A stretch of 15,331 nucleotides of DNA from contig JBAPRR010000098.1 in assembly GCA_049281195.1 (NCBI GenBank), forward strand, positions 1 to 15,331, given 5' to 3'. Below, in pieces: positions 6,604 to 14,234 of the stretch; the stretch's first letter is position 1, and every line of letters starts with the position of its first letter. Below the pieces are notes generated by a model. The model was given only the letters and a program-made list of their open reading frames with translations. It was not told where the DNA came from and did no database searches. The position numbers and the translations under genes are program-made. This DNA comes from JBAPRR01 sp049281195 (lineage in GTDB: Bacteria > Actinomycetota > Acidimicrobiia > Acidimicrobiales > CAVXTF01).

Positions 6604-7626
6604 GTGTTGATGCGAGGCTTGGCAAAAGAGCGCCCGGAGCGAGGGCTGAGCATCGTTACCCGGGATCGTCCCTCTGCAGGAAGAAATGAGCTTCTGGTCC
6701 GCGTGAACGTCTGCGGTATCTGTGGAACTGATCTGGCTCACTATCAGTGGCAGTCGTATGCCCGGGGACATGTAGCCCTCGGGCGCGTCCTGGGCCACGA
6801 GTTCGTGGGTGTGGTGGTAGAGGCCGGACCCGATACGAAAATCTCCGTCGGCGCCCGGATCACGGCTGACAGCGACCTAGGCTGCGGTGTTTGCTGGTTT
6901 TGCCGCCGCGGGATGTGGAACAACTGCGATTCACAGTCGAGGATTGGTAGCCATCGAGATGGGGGGCTCGCCGAGTACGTGGTCGTCCCCGAGCGATCGG
7001 CCATCGTCATCCCGGAGCAGATGCCGGACAAATTCGCGACGTTGCTCGAGCCTTTTGGTGCCGCGTCCCACGCAGTCCACGTGTTCCCGAACCTGGTAGG
7101 TAAAGCCGCCGCCGTTATCGGCCCGGGACCTGTAGGACTCCTGGCCGGAGTGATGCTGCGAGATGCCGGATGCTCACCCGTGCTCGTAAGTGGCTTGGCC
7201 GAAGACAGTCATCGCTTGGAGGTGGCGGCGAAATTGGGACTGGACCCCGGCGACGCCGAGACCTTGAGCCGGATCGCGGCCGAGCTACCTGGTGCCGGAG
7301 TGGACGTAGTTGTCGACGCCGTCGGAAATGTCGGATCGCTTCAACAGGGCGTCGGGTTGGCGCGCTTCGGAGGGGAGATCTCCATCGTCGGTGTCGGCGG
7401 GTCCGGAGAGTTCTCCCCGTTCTCCCTCGTGGAGAAGGGTCTGACCGTTCGCGGTATCTGGAGACGGGTACCGGAAAGTTGGGATCGATTGCTGGCTGTC
7501 GCCCAACGGCATCCGGAGATGTCACTGATCGTCGACGGTGAATACCGTCTCGACGACTTTGAGCTGGCCTTCAAGGCTCTTGAAGAGCGCAGGCACGTCA
7601 AGACGGTCATCAGGCTCGGAGACTGA
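6604..7626 (+). CDS. Zinc-dependent medium-chain alcohol dehydrogenase
   Basis: The 340-residue product is of the threonine/sorbitol dehydrogenase type. Catalytic-zinc ligands are C40 in CGICGTD, H65-E66 in LGHEF and E149 in LLEPFG. The structural zinc lobe has four cysteines, C94, C97, C100 and C108. The Rossmann glycine motif is GPGPVGLL (173-180). Start GTG 6604 has AGGGG (6591-6595) 8 bases upstream and is preferred over the ATG at 6610. It would oxidise a secondary or primary alcohol with NAD(P)+, plausibly the alcohol made by the P450 or a hydroxyl generated by the crotonase step. It follows the second dehydrogenase subunit by 40 bp and is read as part of the same operon. Cofactor preference was not resolved. 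Confidence 0.93.
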   Translation: MLMRGLAKERPERGLSIVTRDRPSAGRNELLVRVNVCGICGTDLAHYQWQSYARGHVALGRVLGHEFVGVVVEAGPDTKISVGARITADSDLGCGVCWFCRRGMWNNCDSQSRIGSHRDGGLAEYVVVPERSAIVIPEQMPDKFATLLEPFGAASHAVHVFPNLVGKAAAVIGPGPVGLLAGVMLRDAGCSPVLVSGLAEDSHRLEVAAKLGLDPGDAETLSRIAAELPGAGVDVVVDAVGNVGSLQQGVGLARFGGEISIVGVGGSGEFSPFSLVEKGLTVRGIWRRVPESWDRLLAVAQRHPEMSLIVDGEYRLDDFELAFKALEERRHVKTVIRLGD

Positions 7627-7627
7627 C

Positions 7628-7652
7628 ATTCCGGGTTTGGCGACCTCGGAAT
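7628..7652 (+). other. Intercistronic hairpin after the ADH stop codon
   Basis: ATTCCG (7628-7633) pairs with CGGAAT (7647-7652) and GGT (7634-7636) pairs with ACC (7643-7645). This gives a 9-bp stem with one bulged T at 7646 and a six-base loop. It begins one base after the ADH stop and is not followed by a U tract. It may be an RNA-processing or stability element, or an actinobacterial terminator lacking a U tract that lowers expression of the next gene. Confidence 0.45.
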
Positions 7653-7688
7653 ATCCAAGAACCTCGCGAAGTGCAAGGAGACGCTCCA

Positions 7689-8582
7689 TTGGCCGATGCA
7701 ATGGCATTCCGGATCGAGCCCGTCCATTTTTTCAGCGCCGGCGAGCTTTTGAGTGGCGAGTTGTACGCCCCCGAGTCCGGACAGCCGGCGCCCGGCGTCG
7801 TCATGGTGCACGGTATGAACGGGATCAGGTGGGAGTCCACGACGACGGTCGTGGAGTGGCTGGCCAGTCGGGGTTTCACGGTCCTCACGTTCGACTGGCG
7901 TGGGTGTTCCGTCCCGCTCGACGAGCCGCGCGACGTGATTCCTTTCGACATTGTCGAGGATCTTTACTCCGCCGTGACCTTCATGAGGTCCCGTCCCGAG
8001 GTTCTCGATGCTCGGATATCACTGGTCGGACAGACCTTCGGTGGCGGAGTCGCTGTGGCCGCCGCGGCTCTCGACCAAAGAGTCCGTTGCGTGGTCACGA
8101 TCAACGGGTTCAGCGACGGCGAGCGGTGGATACGGGCCAGGTACCACGAACCCGAGTGGACAGAGCTCCTCGAAGAAATTGCCGAAGACGAGCGCGGGCG
8201 CACCCTTGAGGGCGCATCCGGCAGGGGGATCCCAAACCTGCGCGTGGTGATGCCATATGGATGGAAAGAGCGCGAAGCAAGCGGAGTAGTCGGCAGCATG
8301 CGGGTCCTGATCTCGCTTCGTTCCCTTCGGTCACTGTTTGCGTTCAAACCTGAAGCCTTAGCGCCTCTGGTAGCGCCTAGAGCGTTGGTCATCATTCACG
8401 CACAAGACGGCCAGCTCGTTCCGACTGCAGAAGCCGACGCGATCTATGACCGGGCTGGAGAAGGCAAGATCCGCAAACTCATTGCCACCGAGGGCGGGCT
8501 GGACCTGTATGGGCCCTTCAACCCGGATCCTTTTGCCGCCGCGATGACTGAGTGCGTTTCTCAGTTGCAAGCACACGGCTGA
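7689..8582 (+). CDS. Alpha/beta-hydrolase-fold protein with altered catalytic triad
   Basis: The 297-residue product starts at TTG 7689, chosen because AAGGAG (7675-7680) lies 8 bases upstream; a GTG at 7671 would overlap that site. The fold is indicated by VVMVHGMNG near residue 40 (oxyanion HG), FDWRG, the nucleophile elbow LVGQTFGGG, and IIHAQDGQLVP with D240. The elbow has threonine (T116) in place of the usual serine of G-x-S-x-G. At the expected histidine position the sequence reads EGGLDLYG, where relatives often have H before DLY. Only the acid residue of the triad is therefore evident. It resembles dienelactone-hydrolase or acyl-peptidase-like small hydrolases. It may be a slow threonine esterase, a non-hydrolytic protein or an enzyme that uses other residues. 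It is the last gene of the crotonase operon. Confidence 0.85.
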   Translation: MADAMAFRIEPVHFFSAGELLSGELYAPESGQPAPGVVMVHGMNGIRWESTTTVVEWLASRGFTVLTFDWRGCSVPLDEPRDVIPFDIVEDLYSAVTFMRSRPEVLDARISLVGQTFGGGVAVAAAALDQRVRCVVTINGFSDGERWIRARYHEPEWTELLEEIAEDERGRTLEGASGRGIPNLRVVMPYGWKEREASGVVGSMRVLISLRSLRSLFAFKPEALAPLVAPRALVIIHAQDGQLVPTAEADAIYDRAGEGKIRKLIATEGGLDLYGPFNPDPFAAAMTECVSQLQAHG

Positions 8583-8757
8583 GCGCTGATCGGGTTTTGT
8601 TGGCTCCGACACGCGTTTTCGTTCCGTGGAGACAGGGCTAGCGAGGCCCGCGGGATCCGCGTGGACGACCGACGCAGATCCGAATCCGAACTGCTCGGCT
8701 TCTGCTCGCGGCCCGGCTCCGCCAAGTCGCGGCCAGTCCGATCCGCCCAAGATTTTA

Positions 8758-8787
8758 TTGACGTTCACCAAATGTTCATGACATAAT
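8758..8787 (+). promoter_or_regulatory. SigA-type promoter of the ABC importer operon
   Basis: TTGACG (8758-8763) and CATAAT (8782-8787) match the -35 and -10 hexamers at 5 of 6 positions each, with an 18-bp spacer. The predicted start of transcription (about 8794) falls inside operator copy 3, so a bound repressor would block initiation. The rest of the gap (8583-8757) holds a T-rich patch after the upstream stop and no other structure I can support. Confidence 0.7.
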
Positions 8788-8788
8788 C

Positions 8789-8810
8789 ACTTACTGACAC
8801 GTTACTAAAC
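8789..8810 (+). promoter_or_regulatory. Candidate TetR operator, copy 3 (ABC importer)
   Basis: The core TTACTGACACGTTACTAA (8791-8808) keeps the invariant left arm and matches the ideal right arm at 6 of 8 positions. It begins 3 bases after the -10 element, about 65 bp before the lipoprotein ATG. It shares most of its bases with copy 4, including the AC centre. Confidence 0.68.
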
Positions 8811-8874
8811 AACTTGAAAGCCATGGCATTCCCCCCGGCGGGGTCTCGCTCGAAGAGAACCAGGAGCAGCGTAG

Positions 8875-10014
8875 ATGGCCATTTCAAAACGATTTTTCAG
8901 GGTTGCTCGCATAGTCATCGTGACCGCTGCAGTAGTGAGCGCGGGCGCGTGCTCCAGCGCCTCGAGCACTCCGACGACTTCAAACAGTGGAGGGACAGGT
9001 ACTGATTCTTCGGGCGTCGCCAAAGCGACGGCACTCGTCAACGCCAACGAAAAGCCTCCGTCGAGCATCGGGGTGACTACACCCGTTCCCGGGACGATCC
9101 CCGGTGGAAAGCGAATCGCCTTTATGGAGTGCGGCCTTCCCGCATGCACCCAGGAGGTCGCAGACTTCGAACAGGCGGCGTCGTTCCTCCATTGGACCGT
9201 AGAGAACATCAACGAAGGTGAGACCGCTGCCACAGTGACCAACGCCTGGAACCAGCTCGTGTCCAACCCACCCGATGCCGTGGTCTCCATGTCGCAGCCG
9301 CTGAGCGAGACGGCCACTCAGATCGCCGAATTGGATACGAAGGGCGTACCGGTCGTGGGCATAGGTAGTCTCGACCAGCCACATGCGAACATCTTGGTGG
9401 TGGACAACGGGGCCAAAGACCTTGGATTCCAGGCCGAGCTGCAGGCAGCGATAGTTGCCGACAACTCCAAGGGCGCTGGAACCGCTGTGTGGTTGTCCAC
9501 TCCGGCCTTTCCGGTTCTTGTCACTGCCCAGAACGACTTCCAGAGCTACCTGAAGCAGTACTGCCCGTCGTGCGGATATAAAACGTTGGTGCTCGGTGCC
9601 ACCGACATCGGGTCTCCCACCCTGCCAACAAAGATCGTCAGTTACCTCCGTGCCAATCCTTCTGTGCACTACGTGGTGGCGGGCTTCGACGACGAGTTGA
9701 TCGGCGTGCCCTCTGCGCTCTCTGAAGCTGGGTTGTCAGGTACGGTCAAGCTCGTCGGGGGTGGCCCGAGCGTCACCGAGCTCCCTTACATCAAGTCCGG
9801 GGAGGAACAGTGGAGTCTCAGTCTCCCGGAAGGGGAGTTCGCCTTCCTGATGGCCGATGCTCTCGCTCGACACTTCGTGCACGCTTCAGTTGCTCCGGAT
9901 CAAATCGTCTCTCCCCGACAGATCCTGACCCCCGCGAGCATCACGAGCCTTACGCAACTGCCGGATGTTCCCAACTATGCGGCGCAATTCGAAGCCTTGT
10001 GGACCACAAGCTGA
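8875..10014 (+). CDS. Sugar-type ABC importer substrate-binding lipoprotein
   Basis: The 379-residue product has a basic N-terminus, a hydrophobic stretch (residues 11-22) and a lipobox-like VSAGAC with C26 as the predicted lipidated cysteine. A Ser/Thr/Gly-rich linker (27-48) follows, as in surface lipoproteins of Gram-positive bacteria. The mature part fits the type 1 periplasmic-binding fold of RbsB-like proteins, with KRIAFMEC starting the first lobe, PPDAVVSM, KGVPVVGIGS and a VHYVVAGFDDELIG segment. Two close cysteine pairs, C86/C91 and C230/C233, could form disulfides. AGGAG (8862-8866) precedes the ATG by 8 bases. It would capture the external ligand and deliver it to the permease encoded downstream. 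The ligand is unknown, and a sugar is not implied in this catabolic setting. Confidence 0.9.
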   Translation: MAISKRFFRVARIVIVTAAVVSAGACSSASSTPTTSNSGGTGTDSSGVAKATALVNANEKPPSSIGVTTPVPGTIPGGKRIAFMECGLPACTQEVADFEQAASFLHWTVENINEGETAATVTNAWNQLVSNPPDAVVSMSQPLSETATQIAELDTKGVPVVGIGSLDQPHANILVVDNGAKDLGFQAELQAAIVADNSKGAGTAVWLSTPAFPVLVTAQNDFQSYLKQYCPSCGYKTLVLGATDIGSPTLPTKIVSYLRANPSVHYVVAGFDDELIGVPSALSEAGLSGTVKLVGGGPSVTELPYIKSGEEQWSLSLPEGEFAFLMADALARHFVHASVAPDQIVSPRQILTPASITSLTQLPDVPNYAAQFEALWTTS

Positions 10015-10025
10015 CGAGGCTCTAG

Positions 10026-11705
10026 TTGCCGCCGGCCAGTGTGAGCGAGAGCATGGAATCCAAGGACGCGGACGACGTCCGTGCTGCGGCTCACGTCGGT
10101 TCGACAGACTCCCCTGAAGTCAAGCCAGAACCGCACATCAAACTGGCCGGCGTATCGAAAGCATTTGGTGGCGTAATCGTCCTGAACGATGCTGGCCTCT
10201 CCTTGGAGAAAGGAGAGGTGCACGCTCTGCTCGGCGCGAACGGGTCAGGTAAGTCCACCCTGATCAAGGTGATCACCGGCTACCACGAACCCGAGCCTGG
10301 GGCTCGGGCATGGATCGGACCTCGCGAAGCTCAGTTCACCCGTCAAGGACTTGTCCCTGAGAACGGATCACGATTTGTGATCCGGGCAGTGCATCAGGAG
10401 CTCGGACTTATCGGACGACTATCAGTAGTCGACAACATGGCTCTCATCGCGGGCTACTCGAAGAGGCCATGGGGGTCGGTGCACTGGAGCCGGCAGGTCG
10501 TGCGGACCCGGGAGCTGTTGGCACTCGTGGGCCAGGAAGACCTCGATGTCCGAAAGCCCGTGGATCAGTGCGAACCCATCGAACGAACGCAGATTGCGAT
10601 TGCCCGCGCCATCGCCGATTGGGACGGAGACGATGGACTGCTCATCTTGGACGAGCCGACGGCGACCCTTCCGGAAGATCAGGTTCAGCACCTCTTCTCG
10701 ATAATCCGTGCCGTTCAAACCCGGGGCATCACTGTTTTATATGTGTCACATCGCTTGAGCGAGGTCTTCGCGGTGGCGGATCGTGTTACGGCCCTTCGCG
10801 AAGGCAACGTGGTCGGTACTCGTCCGGTAAGTGAGTTGACGCGGGAGAGCATGGTCGAACTGATCATGGGTTTGACACTTGCTCCGACAAAAGCACCCAC
10901 GTCCGTTTCCCGGCCGGTGCTGAAATCCGGAGGCAAGCCCGTCCTCTCGGTCAGAAACGTCGAATCGGCAAAGCTGAGAGGGATCAGCTTCGACCTGCAG
11001 CCAGGAGAGGCCCTGGGATTTGCCGGACTCGTCGGCTCCGGACTCGGAGACCTTCCTTATCATCTGGTCGGCGCCGTTCGAGCTTCCGCAGGTGAGATCG
11101 AGGGAGGCGGATGTCGCATCCCGGCGGCGAAAATGACACAGCTTCGTGCCACTGCCATGGGTATCGGGCTCATGCCGGCGAGTCGGCTCGTCGAAGGACT
11201 CCACGCAAAGTGGCCGGTCTCGATGAACATAACCCTGCCGCAGATCCATCGGTTTCAGAAGCGAGGGTGGCTGAGGCGACGCGATGAAAAGGCGTACACC
11301 CGGGACTGGATAGACGAGCTGGGCGTCGTACCACCCGATCCCGACAAAGAGGTGGGACTTCTGAGCGGGGGAAATCAACAGAAGGTGCTCCTGGCCAAAT
11401 GGCTCGGCGTCGCAACGTCGGTGCTTGTCGCCGCCGAGCCGACTGCCGGCGTCGATGTTCATGCCAAGGAGCTCATTTATCGGGAGTTGATCCGCCGGCG
11501 CGACCAAGGTCTTTCGTTGATCATCTGCTCTACTGATCTGCTCGATCTGGTTCGTGTCTGCAGCAGGGTGATCGCTCTGGCCGACGGGAAGATGATCGGA
11601 GAGTTTGAAGGTGATCAGATCACCGAGGACAACATTTTGAGCCTGGTGCTCCATCGGGACACAGCCGAATTGGGCGAATCCGAAAGGGTCGGGGCAAGTG
11701 TTTGA
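10026..11705 (+). CDS. Sugar-type ABC importer ATPase, two fused nucleotide-binding domains (RbsA-like)
   Basis: The 559-residue product contains two ABC domains. Domain 1 has Walker A GANGSGKST (70-78), Q-loop Q124, Walker B LLILDEP (205-211) and H-loop H242, but its signature is eroded (CEPIERTQIAIARA, near 182). Domain 2 has a degenerate Walker A (GLVGSGLGD, from about 334), a canonical LSGGNQQK signature (446-453) and VAAEPTAG in place of LDEPT, so the Walker B aspartate is missing (A470). Only the composite site made by domain 1 Walker motifs and the domain 2 signature can be active. The start is TTG 10026, with GAGG 6 bases upstream; ATG 10053 is an alternative. It energises uptake with the permease, whose gene it overlaps by 8 bases. 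Confidence 0.93.
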   Translation: MPPASVSESMESKDADDVRAAAHVGSTDSPEVKPEPHIKLAGVSKAFGGVIVLNDAGLSLEKGEVHALLGANGSGKSTLIKVITGYHEPEPGARAWIGPREAQFTRQGLVPENGSRFVIRAVHQELGLIGRLSVVDNMALIAGYSKRPWGSVHWSRQVVRTRELLALVGQEDLDVRKPVDQCEPIERTQIAIARAIADWDGDDGLLILDEPTATLPEDQVQHLFSIIRAVQTRGITVLYVSHRLSEVFAVADRVTALREGNVVGTRPVSELTRESMVELIMGLTLAPTKAPTSVSRPVLKSGGKPVLSVRNVESAKLRGISFDLQPGEALGFAGLVGSGLGDLPYHLVGAVRASAGEIEGGGCRIPAAKMTQLRATAMGIGLMPASRLVEGLHAKWPVSMNITLPQIHRFQKRGWLRRRDEKAYTRDWIDELGVVPPDPDKEVGLLSGGNQQKVLLAKWLGVATSVLVAAEPTAGVDVHAKELIYRELIRRRDQGLSLIICSTDLLDLVRVCSRVIALADGKMIGEFEGDQITEDNILSLVLHRDTAELGESERVGASV

Positions 11706-12813
11706 AACGTCCGAAACGGCGGCTGATACATCCCGGGGACGTCGATCAATGCCCGAATGGCTGAAGGCACTCAGCTTCAGTCGCCTGAGCATCATCTACG
11801 TCGAGATCGTCGGAATTGTGATTTTCGCCATCTGGGTACCGACGACTTTTCTGGCTTCCGCGACACTCACTGGGACCCTCGATCAGAACGCCATAACCGG
11901 CCTCATCGCGCTGGCCGTGGTTGTGCCGCTCGCGGCCGGGGTGTTCGACCTGTCAGTCGGTTATTGCCTAGGAGCTACGTCGATCTTCTGCGCTTGGCTG
12001 CTCGGGAACACCTCGCTCAATTTGGTGGTGGTGTGCCTTCTTTCAGTCGTTTTCGCCATGGTGATCGGGTGCATAAACGGCTTGGTAGTCGTGGTGTTCG
12101 AGATCGACTCCTTCATCGGCACCTTGGCCACCGGGTCACTTCTAGGCGCGGCAATCATCATCATCAGTGGTGACCGTGACCTCGTCACCGGGTTCACGCC
12201 AAAATTTCTAGACCTTGGTAATGCGTCCGTCGGGCATCTGACCGTACCGGTCTTCGTGTGGCTCGGAGTGGCGATCGTGATGTGGTACATCCTCGGGCAC
12301 ACCGCTAAGGGTCGTCAGATCCATGCAACCGGACTGGCCGAGGTTCCCGCCCGACTCGCCGGCATCCGCACGAATCGAATCAGGTTCGCTTGCCTGGTTG
12401 TATCGGCCACGATCAGCGGTGTAGCCGGGGTTCTCCTGACGGCGGTGGTGTCGGCCGGTGATCCCACCGTCGGGCCCGCGTATCTGATCCCCGCCTTTGC
12501 CGCGGCGTTCCTGGGAGCAACCCAGTTCAGAGAGCACCTGTTCAACGCATGGGGATGTGTATTGGCGGTCATCCTGTTCGGGACAATCACCGTCGGCCTT
12601 TCGCTCGCCAACGCACCTCTTTGGATGCCGGAAATCTTCGAAGGAGTAGTTCTGATCGTCGCCCTACGGCTGAGCTCATTCCAGGGAAGAGTGCGCATTC
12701 GCCGACCCGGAAGAACACACGACATTGCGCCACCGACACAGCCCGCGACCGCGTCGCTCGAAGGCGAGGCGCTCGCGGACCAGAGCCTGGCCCCATCGGT
12801 GCCCGGGTCGTGA
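11698..12813 (+). CDS. Sugar-type ABC importer permease (RbsC-like)
   Basis: The 371-residue membrane protein has about eight or nine hydrophobic segments between residues 31 and 327. The family hallmark AGVFDLSVG (about 79-88) corresponds to the GGIDLSVG segment of RbsC-type permeases. The final TM region and the MPEIFEGVVLIVAL end also match the family. Residues 330-371 form a hydrophilic tail rich in Pro, Ala and Arg, probably cytoplasmic. The GTG start overlaps the ATPase stop by 8 bases, so the two are translationally coupled. A single permease gene with a double ATPase implies a homodimeric channel, as in ribose-type importers. Together with the lipoprotein it forms a complete importer. 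Confidence 0.93.
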   Translation: MFETSETAADTSRGRRSMPEWLKALSFSRLSIIYVEIVGIVIFAIWVPTTFLASATLTGTLDQNAITGLIALAVVVPLAAGVFDLSVGYCLGATSIFCAWLLGNTSLNLVVVCLLSVVFAMVIGCINGLVVVVFEIDSFIGTLATGSLLGAAIIIISGDRDLVTGFTPKFLDLGNASVGHLTVPVFVWLGVAIVMWYILGHTAKGRQIHATGLAEVPARLAGIRTNRIRFACLVVSATISGVAGVLLTAVVSAGDPTVGPAYLIPAFAAAFLGATQFREHLFNAWGCVLAVILFGTITVGLSLANAPLWMPEIFEGVVLIVALRLSSFQGRVRIRRPGRTHDIAPPTQPATASLEGEALADQSLAPSVPGS

Positions 12814-12865
12814 TCCGCCCAGAAGTGTCGGATCCCTTGGTGCGCCCACAGATTGAAGGAGGACC

Positions 12866-14149
12866 ATGACCACGACCGACTACATCTGCGTCATCTCCAG
12901 TGACGGTCACGCCACCGGTCGAATGGAGGAATACCGTCCGTACCTCGAGGAGCGGTTCCTCGAAGAGTTTGACGCTTTCGTCCCGGAGTGGAACAAGCAC
13001 GGTTCGCGCAATTTCGACCCGCCCGCGCTCGAAAGACGGCTCGACCCCGAGTACGTCGACGCGTGGAAAGAACGAATGACCAACACCGGCCGGCTCGAGG
13101 GTAACTCCGACCCTGAACTCCGCTTGAAAGAGATGGCGCGAGAAGGGATCTCGGGCGAGGTCCTGTTTCCCGACTTCGGACTTCCGTTCGAGTTGTACTC
13201 CGGTGCCTTGGCCTCTGTGCTCGGTTATCCGCCGCGCGACGACGACCATATCCAGGCTGGTAACCGAGCTTTCAATCGTTGGCTCGCCGATTACGTGAGC
13301 GTGGCCCCGGCGCGATTTGCCGGTATGGCTGCCGTGAGTTGGCACGACGTGGATTCAGCGGTCAAGGAGATCAGGTACGCGCACTCCGTGGGCCTGAAAG
13401 GCGTCGTCCTCCCGGCGTTCGCACCGGAGGTTCCCCTTTATCACGAGACTTACGAACCGATTTGGAATGTGCTCGACGAGCTGGGCATGGTCGTCAACAG
13501 CCATCTGGCCATGTCCTCGACGTCGAATCATCCGATCTACACACCGGGTGTGCCTCACATCGCCTGCGCAACGCGAATTTATTCACCAGAGGTGATGTTC
13601 TTCTGCCACAACATCCTGAGCCACCTGATCTGGGGAGGGGTATTCGAAAGGCATCCGAATCTCCTCTTCGCCTTTACCGAGCAGGGTACGAGCTGGGTCA
13701 TCGCGACGTTGCGTGACTTCGATTACTCGTATCAGGGAAGTTACTTTCGCACGGACTTCCATGACGTGATCCGGCACAAGCCGAGCGAGTACTTCGAGCG
13801 CCAGTGCTACATGGGCTCTTCGACATTCTCCCGGTTCGAGGTCGAGTCCCGCCACGAGATCGGGCTGTCGAACATGATGCTGGGCATGGATTATCCGCAT
13901 CATGAAGGCACGTTGCTCGAGGGGACTCGCAACTACCTGAGGGCTACCTTGGGCGTGGCCAAGGTCCCATTGAACGAGGCCCGGATGCTCCTCGGTGAGA
14001 ACGCGGCCAGGGTGTTCGGCTTTGATCTGGAGAAGCTGGCGCCCGTGGCGGCTGAACTCGCCGTCACGCCGGAGAGTGTGCTCACCCCACCTGAGGAGGA
14101 TCTGTTCCCCCGAGGCGATGTCAACCGACCCGGCTCATTGTTCGGCTGA
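12866..14149 (+). CDS. Amidohydrolase family 2 metal-dependent enzyme (COG2159-like)
   Basis: The 427-residue product has the TIM-barrel pattern of the ACMSD/gamma-resorcylate decarboxylase group. Likely metal ligands are D13 and H15 in SSDGHA, H213 in VVNSHLAM and D342 in LGMDYPHHEG; H248 in FFCHNIL is another candidate. The strong site AAGGAGG (12856-12862) sits just before the ATG. Members decarboxylate aromatic or unsaturated acids or hydrolyse C-N or C-C bonds, so the reaction here is open. It follows the permease by 52 bp with no promoter seen, suggesting it is the fourth gene of the importer operon. A paralogue starts at 14287. The long N-terminal insertion (residues 40-85) and charged C-terminal extension differ from minimal family members. 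Confidence 0.88.
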   Translation: MTTTDYICVISSDGHATGRMEEYRPYLEERFLEEFDAFVPEWNKHGSRNFDPPALERRLDPEYVDAWKERMTNTGRLEGNSDPELRLKEMAREGISGEVLFPDFGLPFELYSGALASVLGYPPRDDDHIQAGNRAFNRWLADYVSVAPARFAGMAAVSWHDVDSAVKEIRYAHSVGLKGVVLPAFAPEVPLYHETYEPIWNVLDELGMVVNSHLAMSSTSNHPIYTPGVPHIACATRIYSPEVMFFCHNILSHLIWGGVFERHPNLLFAFTEQGTSWVIATLRDFDYSYQGSYFRTDFHDVIRHKPSEYFERQCYMGSSTFSRFEVESRHEIGLSNMMLGMDYPHHEGTLLEGTRNYLRATLGVAKVPLNEARMLLGENAARVFGFDLEKLAPVAAELAVTPESVLTPPEEDLFPRGDVNRPGSLFG

Positions 14150-14159
14150 GCGTGTGAGC

Positions 14160-14180
14160 CCGATGGGATCGGTCTTTCTT
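14160..14180 (+). terminator. Weak candidate Rho-independent terminator
   Basis: CCGAT (14160-14164) and ATCGG (14168-14172) form a 5-bp stem with a GGG loop, followed directly by TCTTTCTT. It lies 11 bp after the amidohydrolase stop and ahead of the next promoter, where a terminator is expected. The stem is short, so termination is uncertain. Confidence 0.35.
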
Positions 14181-14205
14181 GATCGCTTGTTTTGGTCGTG
14201 ATCGG

Positions 14206-14234
14206 TTGACGCCTCATACGTGCCGTGAGATAAT
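14206..14234 (+). promoter_or_regulatory. SigA-type promoter of the second amidohydrolase
   Basis: TTGACG (14206-14211) and GATAAT (14229-14234) are 17 bp apart and match the consensus hexamers at 5 of 6 positions each. The layout repeats that of the importer promoter, with the dyad abutting the -10. Confidence 0.72.

Noticed and set aside
8640..8675. CGCG-containing inverted repeat (CCGCGGGATCCGCG) considered as a terminator.
   Set aside because: Paired arms are about 4 bp and no T run follows.
8358..8771. Long minus-strand open frame across the end of the hydrolase gene and the following gap.
   Set aside because: It has no recognisable domain, overlaps a supported gene and crosses the importer promoter; open shadow frames are expected in GC-rich DNA.
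8772..8784. ATGT-N5-ACAT dyad in the importer promoter spacer.
   Set aside because: Arms are only 4 bp and it is not repeated at the other promoters, so it cannot be told from chance.
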